The notes beneath the pieces are model-generated. The model worked only from the letters and a program-made list of their open reading frames with translations, had not been told where the DNA came from and did no database searches. From a bacterium HR40 (GTDB lineage Bacteria; Pseudomonadota; Alphaproteobacteria; Geminicoccales; Geminicoccaceae), in contig BEIQ01000003.1 of assembly GCA_002898275.1 (NCBI GenBank), forward strand, positions 1-64,000: DNA of 64,000 bases, in the 5' to 3' direction. Of the stretch, positions 1 through 9,332 are shown in pieces. Each line of letters opens with the position of its first letter. Position 1 is the stretch's first letter. Position numbers and translations under genes: made by a program.

Positions 1-1
1 C

Positions 2-559
2 CGGGCGCAGATCGAGGAGACCACCTCGGACTACGACCGCGAGAAGCTGCAGGAGCGGCTCGCCAAGCTGGCCGGCGGCGTGGCGGTGATCCGGGTGGGG
101 GGTGCCACGGAGGTCGAGGTCAAGGAGCGCAAGGACCGCGTCGAGGATGCGATGCACGCCACCAAGGCGGCGGTCGAAGAGGGCATCGTTCCCGGCGGCG
201 GGGTGGCGTTGCTCTACGCGAGCCGAGTGCTCGATTCCCTGAAGCCCGCCAATGACGATCAGGCGACCGGCGTCAATATCGTACGCCGCGCCTTGCAGGC
301 TCCGGTGCGGCAGATCGCCGAGAACGCCGGCTTCGATGGCGCGGTGGTGGCGGGCAAGCTGCTCGAGAGCCACGACGACAACTGGGGTTTCGATGCCCAG
401 GCAGGCGAGTACTGCAACCTCGTCGAGCGCGGCATCATCGACCCGGTCAAGGTGGTGCGCACCGCCCTGCAGGATGCCGCCTCGGTAGCCGCGCTGCTCG
501 TGACGACCGAGGCGCTCGTGGTGGAGCGGCCCAAGGAGGAGGCGAAGGAGGCGGCCTGA
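2..559 (+). CDS. groEL: Chaperonin GroEL (Hsp60), C-terminal part
   Basis: This is the last 185 residues of the 60-kDa chaperonin; the 5' part lies before the window and the frame is open from base 2. GroEL forms the double-ring cytosolic folding chamber with GroES. The conserved intermediate/equatorial segment is clear: [11 protein letters not shown], then [14 protein letters not shown] (ATP-site glycines) and the closing [10 protein letters not shown] and [17 protein letters not shown] blocks. The tail ends in KEEAKEAA and lacks the usual Gly-Gly-Met repeat, which some alphaproteobacterial copies also lack. A strong terminator follows, so it is the last gene of its (presumably groES-groEL) operon. 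Confidence 0.98.
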   Translation, partial: RAQIEETTSDYDREKLQERLAKLAGGVAVIRVGGATEVEVKERKDRVEDAMHATKAAVEEGIVPGGGVALLYASRVLDSLKPANDDQATGVNIVRRALQAPVRQIAENAGFDGAVVAGKLLESHDDNWGFDAQAGEYCNLVERGIIDPVKVVRTALQDAASVAALLVTTEALVVERPKEEAKEAA

Positions 560-584
560 GGCGGTCACCTTTGCCGTTTGCGCC

Positions 585-615
585 GACGCCCGCCGCACGG
601 CGGGCGTCTGTTTTT
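585..615 (+). terminator. Rho-independent terminator of groEL
   Basis: A perfect 11-bp stem (585-595 with 598-608, arms gacgcccgccg / cggcgggcgtc) is followed directly by tgttttt. It begins 25 bases after the groEL stop codon and is the cleanest terminator in the window. Confidence 0.9.
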
Positions 616-678
616 GCCGGCTATGGCTTCTGTCGTCCCTTCGGCGGTGGTAGAGTGAGTGCCGGAGGGAAGCCGGGA

Positions 679-1029
679 TTGGGGGCGGTGCGCAGGCTTG
701 TCGGCGCCCTCGGGCTGTTGCCCGTGCTGTTCCCCGCCGTCGTCGCGCAGGCGGGCGATCCGGCGCGCGGCCGCGAGATCACCGCGCGCGTGTGCGGGCG
801 ATGTCATGCCTTCGAGCCGGAGCGTCCATGGAACAGCATCGGCAGCACGCCCTCCTTCATGTGGATGGCGCGCGAGCTGCCGTTCTGGCGCGAGCGGGTG
901 CTGAGCGTCACCGACCGCCGCCCCCATATCGCGCAAAAACTCGAGGTTTCCGCCAAGGATCTGGAAGACGTTCTCGCCTTCATCGAAACGCTGCGCCCGC
1001 CCGCGACCGGTGCGGGCACCGGGCGGTAG
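679..1029 (+). CDS. Small exported c-type cytochrome-like protein
   Basis: The product is about 116 residues: a signal peptide (positive GAVRR, hydrophobic LVGALGLLPVLFPAVVAQA) and then a short mature domain with one haem-attachment motif C-G-R-C-H at residues 39-43. A possible distal Met lies in SFMWM, about 20 residues later. Covalent haem and periplasmic location are inferred from the family. I chose the TTG at 679 because ggaggga lies 8 bases upstream and it gives a compact signal peptide; GTG at 655 in the same frame is an alternative. A longer in-frame start at 571 would run through the groEL terminator and is rejected. The electron partner is unknown. Confidence 0.7.
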   Translation: MGAVRRLVGALGLLPVLFPAVVAQAGDPARGREITARVCGRCHAFEPERPWNSIGSTPSFMWMARELPFWRERVLSVTDRRPHIAQKLEVSAKDLEDVLAFIETLRPPATGAGTGR

Positions 1030-1206
1030 CCCCGTCGCCGTTCCGCCGCCACCCATTCGGCCCGTAGCCGTCCGCAAGGCCAGGGAGGTGGTGGGGCGCC
1101 ACCGGCGAGGATCGCGGTTGTGGCATTGCTGCAATGCAGCAGCCGCAGTTCTGCCACAGCCACTGCGGCGCATATGCAGCTCGGCAACTGCGTGTGGAGC
1201 TGCGCC

Positions 1207-1443
1207 ATGACCACCCGAACTCTCGAACCGACACCCGCGACCGGAGGGATACGCGGGGAAGGCGCTCTCGCTGCCCTGCGCGGTCTCGTCGCGCGCATCC
1301 GCGAGCGGATCGAGGAAGAGCGGCGCTACCGTCAGACCCTGCGCGAGCTCTCGAGCCTGAGCGACCGCGAGCTCGACGACATCGGGATCGGCCGCGGCCA
1401 GATCCGAGAGGTGGCGCGCGAGGCCGCGCGCCGTCGGATGTGA
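1207..1443 (+). CDS. DUF1127 (YjiS-like) small protein
   Basis: A 78-residue protein whose C-terminal half carries the DUF1127 signature: an Arg-rich helix (ARIRERIEEERRYRQTLREL), then SLSDRELDDIGIGRGQIREVA. Such proteins are abundant in alphaproteobacteria; some small members have been linked to RNA or phosphate metabolism, but no function is established for this type. The ATG at 1207 begins just before the conserved part. A longer in-frame start at 1120 would add a low-complexity Ser/Ala/Cys stretch and is unlikely. Confidence 0.75.
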   Translation: MTTRTLEPTPATGGIRGEGALAALRGLVARIRERIEEERRYRQTLRELSSLSDRELDDIGIGRGQIREVAREAARRRM

Positions 1444-1481
1444 TGTCTGCGTCCCGACCCGGTCTGCGAGCCCCATGGGCA

Positions 1482-1520
1482 ACCGGCCGTGCCCTCTGCG
1501 GGCACGGCCGGTCGTTCTCG
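1482..1520 (+). terminator. Hairpin terminator after DUF1127 gene
   Basis: A perfect 13-bp stem (1482-1494 with 1500-1512) with a 5-base loop lies 38 bases after the DUF1127 stop. The following bases, cgttctcg, form only a weak T tract, so termination is likely but may be partial. Confidence 0.65.
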
Positions 1521-1594
1521 TGACCGGGCGCCAGCGTGACCGCCCTCCTCCCGGGCGCTATGTTGGGTCCCGGCCAAAACGAGGAGGCATCCCC

Positions 1595-3121
1595 ATGCGC
1601 GGCGCCCAGCCCACGATTCGGCTCCATCCTGCGGACAATGTGGTGGTGGCACGGCACCGGATCGCCGCCGGCAGCGACATCCGCCAGGAGCAGGTGCGCA
1701 CCCTCGCGGACATTCCAGCCGGTCACAAGCTGGCAACGCGGCCGATCGGGCGTGGCGAGCCGGTGCGCAAGTACAACCAGATCATCGGCTTCGCGAGCAC
1801 CGACATCGCGCCCGGCGAGCACGTCCACACCCACAATGTCGAAATGCGCGACTTTTCCCGCGACTATGCCTTCGGCGCCGACGTGCGACCCACTGCCTAT
1901 GTGCCGGAAAGTGAACGGCGCACCTTCCTCGGTTACCGCCGAGCGAACGGCCGGGTGGGAACCCGGAACTATATCGGGGTGATCTCCACCGTGAATTGTT
2001 CGGCGAGCGTCTGCCGCTTCGTTCAGCAGTCTTTCCCGCGAGAGGTGCTCGCACGCTATCCGGAAGTCGACGGGATCGTCGCCCTCACTCACGCCACCGG
2101 CTGTGGCATGGCCGATCGCGGCGATGGCATGAGGGCGCTGCAGCGGACACTCTGGGGCTTCGCTCGGCATCCCAATTTCGCTGGCGTCCTGATGATCGGG
2201 CTCGGCTGCGAAGTGAACCAAATCGACTTCCTGCTGGAGGCCTATGGCATCGAGCGCGGACCACTCTTCTGCACCATGACCTTGCAGGAGACCGGTGGCA
2301 CCCGCAGGACGGTGGACCGTGCCATCGGCATCCTCCGCGAGATGCTGCCGGAGGCGGCGAAGGCGCGACGGGAGCCGGTTCCGGCGAGCGAGTTGGTGCT
2401 CGCCCTGCAGTGCGGCGGGTCGGACGGTTATTCGGGTATTTCGGCCAATCCGGCTCTCGGCCATGCCGCGGATTTGCTGGTGGCCCAAGGCGGTACCGCG
2501 ATCCTCTCCGAGACTCCGGAGATCTACGGCGCCGAACATCTGCTCACCCGCCGGGCGGTGAGCCGAGAAGTGGGCGAGAAGCTCGTCGCCCGCATCCGTT
2601 GGTGGGAGGACTACACGGCGCGCAACGGCGGCGAGATGAACAACAATCCGAGCCCTGGCAACAAGGCGGGTGGGCTCACCACCATCCTCGAGAAATCGCT
2701 CGGTGCGGCAGCCAAGGGTGGCACCACCAACCTCACCGGGGTCTTCGAATATGCCGAACCCATCGACGTGCGGGGCCTCGTCTTCATGGACAGCCCGGGA
2801 TACGATCCTTGCTCGGCGACGGGCCAGGTCGCCTCGGGGGCCAACATCATCGCCTTCACCACCGGCCGCGGCTCCTGTTTCGGTTTCAAGCCCGTACCTT
2901 CGGTGAAGCTCGCCACCAACACGCCGATGTACGAGCGCATGATCGACGATATGGATCTCAATTGCGGCACCATCGTCGACGGCGAGGAGACCATCGAGCA
3001 GGTGGGCGAGCGGATCTTCGAGCTGCTCCTGCGGGTGGCCTCCGGCGAGAAGAGCAAAAGCGAGGCGCTCGGGGTGGGAGACTTCGAATTCGTACCCTGG
3101 CAGATCGGCGCGGTGATGTGA
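1595..3121 (+). CDS. UxaA-family sugar-acid dehydratase (altronate/galactarate dehydratase type)
   Basis: A 508-residue protein with an N-terminal SAF-like domain (residues about 8-85) and a UxaA catalytic region. Conserved Cys-containing segments suitable for metal or Fe-S binding are ATGCGMADRG, IGLGCEVNQ, LQCGGSDGYSG, GYDPCSATG and GRGSCFGFKP. The family removes water from hexonic or hexaric acids such as D-altronate or D-galactarate, giving 2-keto-3-deoxy acids. The ATG at 1595 has gaggagg 7 bases upstream. No uronate isomerase, oxidoreductase or KDG kinase is adjacent, so the substrate cannot be named. Confidence 0.85.
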   Translation: MRGAQPTIRLHPADNVVVARHRIAAGSDIRQEQVRTLADIPAGHKLATRPIGRGEPVRKYNQIIGFASTDIAPGEHVHTHNVEMRDFSRDYAFGADVRPTAYVPESERRTFLGYRRANGRVGTRNYIGVISTVNCSASVCRFVQQSFPREVLARYPEVDGIVALTHATGCGMADRGDGMRALQRTLWGFARHPNFAGVLMIGLGCEVNQIDFLLEAYGIERGPLFCTMTLQETGGTRRTVDRAIGILREMLPEAAKARREPVPASELVLALQCGGSDGYSGISANPALGHAADLLVAQGGTAILSETPEIYGAEHLLTRRAVSREVGEKLVARIRWWEDYTARNGGEMNNNPSPGNKAGGLTTILEKSLGAAAKGGTTNLTGVFEYAEPIDVRGLVFMDSPGYDPCSATGQVASGANIIAFTTGRGSCFGFKPVPSVKLATNTPMYERMIDDMDLNCGTIVDGEETIEQVGERIFELLLRVASGEKSKSEALGVGDFEFVPWQIGAVM

Positions 3122-3200
3122 TTCCCGACCGGCGCCGGGGCGGCGATGGCGGGAAACCGCAGGGAGCGCTCCTGCCGCTGGCGGGAAGCGGCGGTCGCCC

Positions 3201-4622
3201 ATGACCGCCACGCTGCGCTGCGATCTCTGCGTGATCGGCGCCGGGGCCGGTGGCCTCACGCTCGCCGCCGGCGCGGCACGGATGGGAGCGCGGGTGGTGT
3301 TGATCGAGCAGGGAGAGCTGGGCGGCGACTGTCTCCATACCGGGTGCGTGCCGTCCAAGGCCTTGCTCGCCGCGGCAGCCGCAGTCCGGACCGCGCGTCG
3401 GGCCCAGGAATGGGGTGTCCTTCGCACTCCGCCCGGGGCGGTCGACTGGCAGGCGGTCCGCCGGCACCTCCGGCGTGCCCAGGCCGCCATCGCCCAGCAC
3501 GATCGTGTCGAGCGTTTCGAAGCCCTCGGGGTCCGCGTGCTGCGCGCCCGCGCCCGTTTTTCCGATCCCCGGACGATCGAGGCGGGAGGCGTGCGGGTGC
3601 GAGCCCGGCGCTTCGTCCTGGCAACCGGCTCGCAGCCGGCGATTCCGTCGATCGCCGGTCTCGAGCGCGTGCCCTTCCTCACCAACGAGACCATTTTCGA
3701 CCTCCCCGAACTGCCCCGCCATCTGCTCGTCCTCGGCGCCGGCCCGCAGGGCTGCGAGTTGGCCCAGGCGTTCGCCCGGCTCGGCTCGCGGGTCACATTG
3801 GTCGAGGCTGGGGCGATGCTCGGGCGCGAGGATCCCGACCTCGTTGCACCCGTCCGCCAAGCGCTTTCCGCAGACGGGATCGAGATCCGCGAGCAGGCAC
3901 GGGTGCTCGCGGCCGAGCCGGGGCCCGTCCTGGTCGTAGCGGGGCGTACCGGCGAGGTGGCGCGCATCGCCGGAAGTCATCTGCTGGTGGCGACCGGTCG
4001 TCGCCCGACGGTCGACGGCCTCGCTCTCGAGCGAGCGGGGATCGCCTTCGATGCGACCGGAATCCGCGTCGATTCCACCCTCCGGACGACCAACCCCCGC
4101 GTCTTCGCCGTAGGCGATGTCACGGGCGGGCCGCCGTTCACCCATGCCGCGGCCTGGCAGGCCGGGATCGTCTTGCGGCGGGTGCTGCTGCGGATGCCGG
4201 TGCAGGCGACGACCCGGGCCATGCCGCGGGTGACCTACACCGACCCGGAGCTCGCCTGGGTCGGCAAGGACCGGAGGGACCTCGAGGCGGAAGGCGGCAC
4301 CGTGCAGGTGCTCGATCTGCCCTTCGCCCAGGTCGACAGGGCCTGGTGCGAGGGGCGTAGCGAAGGTCTCCTGCGGCTGCTGCTGGGCCGAGGCCGGCGC
4401 GTGCTCGCCGTCGGGATCGTTGGCCCGCAAGCGGGGGAACTGCTCCTTCCCTGGTGCTTGCTCCTCGCCCGGCGCCTTCCGCTCGCCGCCATGGCCACCG
4501 CCATCGCTCCCTATCCCACCCTCTCGCTCGTCTCGACCCGCGCCGCGCAGGCCGCCTTCGAACCGCTCATCGCCAGTCCGTGGGTGCGGCGGCTCGTGCG
4601 CCTTTTGCATCCCTGGGGATAG
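3201..4622 (+). CDS. Class I pyridine nucleotide-disulfide oxidoreductase (MerA/LPD-like)
   Basis: A 473-residue flavoprotein. It has an N-terminal FAD fold (VIGAGAGGLTLAAG), the redox disulfide C-L-H-T-G-C with VPSKAL, a second NAD(P)H Rossmann motif (VLGAGPQGCELAQAFARLG) and the FAD-ribityl motif FAVGDV. The C-terminal dimerisation block reads AIAPYPTLSLVSTRAA. It lacks the His-Glu pair (HAHPTLSE) of true dihydrolipoamide dehydrogenase and resembles the MerA-like branch, but no N-terminal heavy-metal domain or paired C-terminal Cys is present, so mercury reduction is not supported. The next gene starts 5 bases downstream and encodes a TVP38 protein; these two families are fused in some bacteria, suggesting they act together at the membrane. 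Confidence 0.85.
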   Translation: MTATLRCDLCVIGAGAGGLTLAAGAARMGARVVLIEQGELGGDCLHTGCVPSKALLAAAAAVRTARRAQEWGVLRTPPGAVDWQAVRRHLRRAQAAIAQHDRVERFEALGVRVLRARARFSDPRTIEAGGVRVRARRFVLATGSQPAIPSIAGLERVPFLTNETIFDLPELPRHLLVLGAGPQGCELAQAFARLGSRVTLVEAGAMLGREDPDLVAPVRQALSADGIEIREQARVLAAEPGPVLVVAGRTGEVARIAGSHLLVATGRRPTVDGLALERAGIAFDATGIRVDSTLRTTNPRVFAVGDVTGGPPFTHAAAWQAGIVLRRVLLRMPVQATTRAMPRVTYTDPELAWVGKDRRDLEAEGGTVQVLDLPFAQVDRAWCEGRSEGLLRLLLGRGRRVLAVGIVGPQAGELLLPWCLLLARRLPLAAMATAIAPYPTLSLVSTRAAQAAFEPLIASPWVRRLVRLLHPWG

Positions 4623-4627
4623 AGTCG

Positions 4628-5383
4628 GTGACCGCGGTCGACCCGTCGTCCCGCACAGCCTCGCCCGATCGTCGCAAGCGTCTTTTGCGCCTGTCGCCCG
4701 TCGCCCTGCTCCTCGCCTTCGCCTGCATCGCCTGGGCTTCCGGTCTCGGCGACTGGCTCGATCCGGCACGACTCGGCCCCTATCGGAAGATGCTCTTGGC
4801 CGTCGTGGAAAGCTACCCGCTGACCGCAGCCGGCTGTTTCGTGCTCGTCTACGCCGTGTCGGTCGGGCTTTCCGTGCCGGGCGCGAGCTTGCTCACCATC
4901 ACCGCCGGGCTCCTCTTCGGCCCGCTGCTGGGGGCGCTCCTCGCCGTTTGCGGAGCCACAGCAGGAGCCGTCGTCCTCTTCCTCCTCGTCCGCACCGCCC
5001 TGCTCTCCGGGCTCGAAGAACGCGGAGGGCAGCGGCTCGCGCGCCTCGTCGCCGGCTTGCGCAACGACGGCTTCTTCTGGTTGCTCGCGCTGCGCCTCTT
5101 GCCGGTGTTCCCCTTCTGGCTCGTCAATCTCGCGGCGGCCCTTCTCGGCATGCGGCTTTGGTCGTACACCCTCGCCACCGCTCTCGGCATCGTGCCGGGA
5201 GCTCTCGTCTATGCCAGTCTCGGCCATGGCCTCGAGGCGGTCTTCGAGAACGGCCTCCAGCCTCGGCTCACCGCGCTCTCCGAACCGCGCCTCTGGCTGC
5301 CGCTTGCCGGGCTCGCGGTACTCTCCCTGCTGCCGGTCCTCTGGCGCCGTCTGTTCGACCGCACCGAGACGGAAGATCGCTAG
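4628..5383 (+). CDS. TVP38/TMEM64 (SNARE-associated/DedA-like) membrane protein
   Basis: A 251-residue polytopic inner-membrane protein with about six hydrophobic segments. The core family signature is residues about 75-115: [21 protein letters not shown] followed by a Gly/Ala-rich helix, then a conserved [20 protein letters not shown] stretch. TVP38/VTT proteins are thought to act in lipid or small-molecule movement across membranes. The GTG start is 5 bases after the oxidoreductase stop, so the genes are co-transcribed. Its stop overlaps the stop of the convergent accA. Confidence 0.85.
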   Translation: MTAVDPSSRTASPDRRKRLLRLSPVALLLAFACIAWASGLGDWLDPARLGPYRKMLLAVVESYPLTAAGCFVLVYAVSVGLSVPGASLLTITAGLLFGPLLGALLAVCGATAGAVVLFLLVRTALLSGLEERGGQRLARLVAGLRNDGFFWLLALRLLPVFPFWLVNLAAALLGMRLWSYTLATALGIVPGALVYASLGHGLEAVFENGLQPRLTALSEPRLWLPLAGLAVLSLLPVLWRRLFDRTETEDR

Positions 5384-6327
5384 ACGGCGGCGAGCCGCCC
5401 CATCTGCAGATATTTGTGCCGACGACGGCGCCGCAGCTCCTCGCCGTCGAAGGTGGCGAGCTGTTCGAGCTGACGGGCCAAGACCTCGCCCACCCGTTCG
5501 ATGGTGGTCTGGCGGCCGCGGTGGGCACCCCCGAGCGGTTCCGGGATCACTTCGTCCACGATACCGAGCTCGAGCAAGTCCTTTGCCGTGAGTCGCAACG
5601 CCTCCGCTGCCTCCGGCGCCTTCTCGGCGTCGCGCCAGAGAATGGCCGCACAGCCCTCGGGCGAGATCACCGAGTAGACGGAGTGCTCGAGCATGGAGAC
5701 ACGGTCCGCGGCGGCGATCGCGATGGCGCCCCCCGACCCACCCTCGCCGATGATGCAGGAAACGATCGGCACCCGGAGATCGAGGCAAGTGGCGATCGAA
5801 CGGGCAATCGCCTCGGCTTGGCCGCGCTCTTCCGCCCCCACGCCCGGATGGGCACCGGGTGTGTCGACGAGGGTGATGACCGGGATCCGGAAGCGTTCGG
5901 CGAGCCGCATGAGCCGCACGGCTTTGCGGTAACCCTCGGGCCGCGCCATGCCGAAGTTGTGACGCACCCGGTCCTCGGTCTCGCGCCCCTTCTCGTGCCC
6001 CATGATCAGCACCGACCGCCCGCGGAAGCGGCCGAGCCCGCCGATGATGGCCGGATCCTCGCCGAAACTGCGGTCGCCCGCGAGCGGCGTGAAATCGGTG
6101 AGGAGCACCCGGACATAGTCGGAGAAGTGCGGCCGGTCCGGATGGCGGGCGACCTGGGTCTTCTGCCAAGCGTTCAGCCGGCTGTAGGTCTGGGCGAGCA
6201 GCCGCGCCGCCCGTGCCTCGAGACGGGCGATCTCGTCGCCAAGGTCGAGTTCGCTGCCCTGCATGAGCCGGCGCAGCTCCTTGACCTTGCCCTCGAGCTC
6301 GATGATCGGCTTCTCGAATTCCAGCAT
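5380..6327 (-). CDS. accA: Acetyl-CoA carboxylase carboxyltransferase subunit alpha
   Basis: 315 residues, the usual AccA length. With AccD it moves the carboxyl group from biotin-BCCP to acetyl-CoA, giving malonyl-CoA for fatty-acid synthesis in the cytosol. The N-terminal helix [18 protein letters not shown], the crotonase-like core ([18 protein letters not shown]), the oxyanion glycines [12 protein letters not shown] and [12 protein letters not shown] are all present. It lies 57 bases downstream of the sirtuin gene on the same strand, and its stop codon overlaps that of the convergent TVP38 gene. Confidence 0.98.
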   Translation of the reverse strand: MLEFEKPIIELEGKVKELRRLMQGSELDLGDEIARLEARAARLLAQTYSRLNAWQKTQVARHPDRPHFSDYVRVLLTDFTPLAGDRSFGEDPAIIGGLGRFRGRSVLIMGHEKGRETEDRVRHNFGMARPEGYRKAVRLMRLAERFRIPVITLVDTPGAHPGVGAEERGQAEAIARSIATCLDLRVPIVSCIIGEGGSGGAIAIAAADRVSMLEHSVYSVISPEGCAAILWRDAEKAPEAAEALRLTAKDLLELGIVDEVIPEPLGGAHRGRQTTIERVGEVLARQLEQLATFDGEELRRRRRHKYLQMGRLAAV

Positions 6328-6384
6328 GCTCCGACCGAGTCCCCGGACAGCCCTCGCGGCAGGTGGTGCGAGAGACGCATCCCG

Positions 6385-7155
6385 TCAACGCGCCCGGCCG
6401 GAGCCCGTGCACGAGACCGCCCGCATCCGCTCGAGGAGCTCCCCGACGAAGGCGGGGACGATCTCGGAAGCCCGCCCGAAACGCCGTTCGTCGAAAAGAT
6501 CGCTGACCGCCGAGGGCTCGAGATTGAGCTCCACGGTGTGCGCCCCTGCCCGATGGCGCGCCACCTCGACGAAGCCCGCTGCCGGATAGACCTGTCCCGA
6601 GGTGCCGATGGCGACGAACACGTCGCAGCTGCCGAGGGCGGCGTAGATCCGCTCGAGGTGTTTCGGCATCTCGCCGAACCACACCACATCGGGCCGGAGA
6701 CTGCCCATGGTGGCGCAGGCAGGACAGCAATCGGAGCGCTCGAGATCCTCGCGCCATTCCCGGACGTCGCCGCAGGCGGTGCAGCGGACCTTGAGGAGCT
6801 CGCCATGCATGTGCACCAGTTGCCGCGAGCCGGCGCGTTCGTGCAGATCGTCGACGTTCTGGGTGACCAGCAGGAATGCCCCCGGCCATTCCCGCTCCAG
6901 CCGGGCCAGCACCGCATGCGCGGGATTGGGACGGACCGATGGATCGAGAAGTTGCCGCCGCCGCAGATTGTAGAAGCGGTGCACGAGCTCGGGAGCGCGG
7001 GCGAAGGCCTCGGGGGTCGCCACATCGTCGATCCGCTGGCCTTCCCACAACCCTCCCGCACCGCGGAAGGTGGCCAGACCGGATTCGGCGGAAATCCCCG
7101 CGCCGGTCAGGATCACCAGACTCGCGCCCGGGCGCCCGCCCTGCCCTTCGCCCAT
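6385..7155 (-). CDS. NAD-dependent protein deacylase, sirtuin (CobB/class III type)
   Basis: A 256-residue Sir2 protein that removes acyl groups from protein lysines using NAD. It has the NAD loop [15 protein letters not shown] near residue 20, [13 protein letters not shown], the catalytic His in VHMHGEL, and a zinc site made by C-T-A-C and C-P-A-C. The pair Tyr-Arg in FYNLRR matches the YxxR acid-binding pocket of class III sirtuins (SIRT5/CobB), so desuccinylase/demalonylase activity beside deacetylation is likely by family. It is divergent from the threonine aldolase gene. Confidence 0.93.
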   Translation of the reverse strand: MGEGQGGRPGASLVILTGAGISAESGLATFRGAGGLWEGQRIDDVATPEAFARAPELVHRFYNLRRRQLLDPSVRPNPAHAVLARLEREWPGAFLLVTQNVDDLHERAGSRQLVHMHGELLKVRCTACGDVREWREDLERSDCCPACATMGSLRPDVVWFGEMPKHLERIYAALGSCDVFVAIGTSGQVYPAAGFVEVARHRAGAHTVELNLEPSAVSDLFDERRFGRASEIVPAFVGELLERMRAVSCTGSGRAR

Positions 7156-7309
7156 CGCCCGCTCTCCCTCCCGAAACCGCAGCCGGCCCCTGCCGTGCTC
7201 GCCAAAATTATGGCGATCGGCTGTTCCTGCGGAAGCGGAATCGGGGCTGCGCCTACAGTCGCCGGCGACGACCGCTTAGGATGGCGGCGGGCTTGCGGGA
7301 GGCACAGGC

Positions 7310-8353
7310 GTGATCGACCTGCGCAGCGATACGGTGACCCAGCCGACGGCGGCGATGCGCGAGGCCATCGCCCGCGCCGAAGTCGGTGACGACGTCTACG
7401 GCGAGGATCCCACGGTACGCGCCCTCGAGGAGCGGGTCGCGAGCCTCCTCGGCAAGGAGGCCGCGCTCTTCGTCCCCTCCGGGACGATGGCCAACCAAGT
7501 GGCCATCCGCACCCACACCGAGCCCGGCGACGAAATCGTCGCCGATGCCCGAGCGCACGTCCTGCTCTACGAACGCGCTGCGCCCACCGCCCTGTCCGGG
7601 GTGATGCCGCGTCCGATCGAGAGCGAAACCGGAGTGTTCGGTGCGGACGAACTGCGGGCGCGCGTGCGGTTGCCGGTGCCCGGTATGCCGCCCGGCCTGT
7701 TCCCCCCAACCCGCCTGGTCTGCCTGGAGAATACGCACAACGCCGGCGGTGGCACGGTGTGGCCGTTCGATCGCTTCGCCGAGGTGGCACACGAGGCCCG
7801 GCGCCTCGGGCTTGCCGTTCATCTCGACGGCGCGCGGTTGTGGAACGCGGCGGTGGCGAGTGGCATCCCCGAACACCGTTGGGCCGGGCTCTGCGACAGT
7901 GTCGCGGTCTGCTTCTCGAAAGGGCTCGGGGCGCCGGTCGGGTCAGCCGTCGCTGGCACCCAGGGCTTCATCGACCGGGCGCGCCGTTTTCGCGGCATGT
8001 TCGGGGGAGCCATGCGCCAGGCCGGCGTCCTCGCAGCCGCGGCCCTATTCGCCCTCGAGCACCACCGGGAGCGACTCGCCGAAGACCATGCCAACGCCCG
8101 ACGGCTGGCGGAAGGACTGGCACAGCTACCCGGAACCGAGGTCGATCCGACACGGGTCGTGACCAACATCCTCTACGTCCGCCTGACGCGCGTCCCCGCC
8201 GGCCGTTTTGCCGAACGCGCCGAGGCGATGGGTGTGCGGGTGCTGCCGGTGGCGGAGGACAGGATCCGCTTGGTCACCCATCTCGACGTTTCGGCCGCGG
8301 ACATCGACCGGGCGCTCGCCATCTTCGCCGCCATCCTGCGCGCCGGAGGCTGA
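7310..8353 (+). CDS. ltaE: Low-specificity L-threonine aldolase
   Basis: A 347-residue fold-type I PLP enzyme that cleaves L-threonine/allo-threonine to glycine and acetaldehyde. It opens with [12 protein letters not shown], a hallmark of the family, followed by [11 protein letters not shown]. The PLP lysine lies in [12 protein letters not shown], and the cofactor-binding Asp-Arg segment is [10 protein letters not shown]. Length is normal. The GTG start at 7310 follows gggaggcacag. It stands alone between the divergent sirtuin gene and the DUF6969 gene. Confidence 0.95.
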   Translation: MIDLRSDTVTQPTAAMREAIARAEVGDDVYGEDPTVRALEERVASLLGKEAALFVPSGTMANQVAIRTHTEPGDEIVADARAHVLLYERAAPTALSGVMPRPIESETGVFGADELRARVRLPVPGMPPGLFPPTRLVCLENTHNAGGGTVWPFDRFAEVAHEARRLGLAVHLDGARLWNAAVASGIPEHRWAGLCDSVAVCFSKGLGAPVGSAVAGTQGFIDRARRFRGMFGGAMRQAGVLAAAALFALEHHRERLAEDHANARRLAEGLAQLPGTEVDPTRVVTNILYVRLTRVPAGRFAERAEAMGVRVLPVAEDRIRLVTHLDVSAADIDRALAIFAAILRAGG

Positions 8354-8458
8354 CCCTCGCCCCAGGCCCGACAGCTTCTCCTGTTGGCCCGCGCCGACCA
8401 TCGTTCCCATATTGCGGGTCGAAGACCCGGCTCCCCTTGTCGGCCGACACGGCTTCGA

Positions 8459-8474
8459 AGGCCGACGTCGGCCT
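8459..8474. repeat. 16-bp perfect palindrome before the DUF6969 start
   Basis: The sequence aggccgacgtcggcct reads identically on both strands. It ends 13 bases before the ATG at 8488 and partly overlaps the ribosome-binding area. It could be an operator or a small hairpin; no T tract follows, so it is not a terminator. Confidence 0.5.
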
Positions 8475-8487
8475 GTCGGAGGATGGT

Positions 8488-9231
8488 ATGGTCCGCGCCG
8501 CACACGACACGACGAGAGGCGCCGCCGCCGACCCCTTTGCCGGCTGCTCGCAGGAGGAACTCGAACTGTGCCTGGCCGCCGGCTACGAGGTCAAGGAATG
8601 CATGCGCGTGCTCGCCAAGGTGGGGCTCAATGTCGTTTCGGAGGTCCTAAAAGAGCAAGGTCCGTTTTACGAACTGCAGCACTATCCGAGGGGGGACGTG
8701 GCCGATCCTGAAACTCACTGCCAATACTATTACCATGCCCACCGTCCGGAATCGGGAGAGCACGGGCACTTCCATACCTTCGTTCGAGCCGGCGCCATCC
8801 CGCCCGGCATCGAACCCTCGCCTCCGCCGGGCAGCGCGCCGGGCCCGCTCGGCCGGCACGCGGTCGCCCATCTCGTCGCCATCTCGATGGACCGGCACGG
8901 CCATCCCACCCATCTCTTCACCACCAATCGCTGGGTCACCGACGAGACATGGTACCGGGCAGAGGACGTGATCGCGCTGCTCGACCGCTTTGCCATCGAC
9001 CATGCCTGGCCGTCGTGGGCGACCAACCGCTGGATCACTGCCATGATCCAGCTGTTCCGACCGCAGATCGCAGCGCTGCTGCGGGAGCGGGACCAGGTGG
9101 TGGCGGAATGGGCGCGACGGCATCCGGGCCGCGATGTGCTCGAAATGCGCGAGCTCGAGATCACCTCGATCCTCCCCGTTTCCATCGACGCCCAGATCGC
9201 CGAGCTCGAACGCCGGCTCTCCGCTACCTGA
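8488..9231 (+). CDS. DUF6969-type conserved protein of unknown function
   Basis: A soluble protein of 247 residues with no signal peptide or membrane helix. The recognisable block is ECMRVLAKVGLNVVSEVLKE, then a His/Tyr-rich core (YELQHYPRGDVADPE, QYYYHAHRP, EHGHFHTFVR) and a second His-rich stretch (VAHLVAISMDRHGHPTHLF). The many conserved-looking His residues suggest metal binding, but that is inference. I recall this pattern from a DUF6969 family; that name should be checked. The ATG at 8488 has ggagg 5 bases upstream; a second ATG 5 bases earlier is out of frame. Confidence 0.7.
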   Translation: MVRAAHDTTRGAAADPFAGCSQEELELCLAAGYEVKECMRVLAKVGLNVVSEVLKEQGPFYELQHYPRGDVADPETHCQYYYHAHRPESGEHGHFHTFVRAGAIPPGIEPSPPPGSAPGPLGRHAVAHLVAISMDRHGHPTHLFTTNRWVTDETWYRAEDVIALLDRFAIDHAWPSWATNRWITAMIQLFRPQIAALLRERDQVVAEWARRHPGRDVLEMRELEITSILPVSIDAQIAELERRLSAT

Positions 9232-9332
9232 GTATGGCCGCCGCCGACCCGCGATTGCCGGCGCGACCGAACCGTCCTAACCGTGGAGCAGCATTCGGCT
9301 CGGTTGTAACACGGCCGAGAGGAGGGAGACCG

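Noticed and set aside
571-678. Extended N terminus for the cytochrome-like gene
   Set aside because: It would read through the groEL terminator hairpin; the later TTG with a good ribosome site yields a normal signal peptide.
980-3967. Very long minus-strand open frame of 995 codons
   Set aside because: It is antisense to the UxaA and flavoenzyme genes, has Arg/Ser/Pro-rich composition and no family motif; long antisense frames are expected in GC-rich DNA.
3201-4622. Mercuric reductase or dihydrolipoamide dehydrogenase call
   Set aside because: It lacks MerA's C-terminal cysteine pair and the His-Glu pair of LPD, and no mer or 2-oxoacid dehydrogenase genes are adjacent.
4420-7389. Plus-strand open frame of 989 codons
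   Set aside because: It runs across the TVP38 gene in another frame and antisense to accA and the sirtuin gene; composition is that of a shadow frame.
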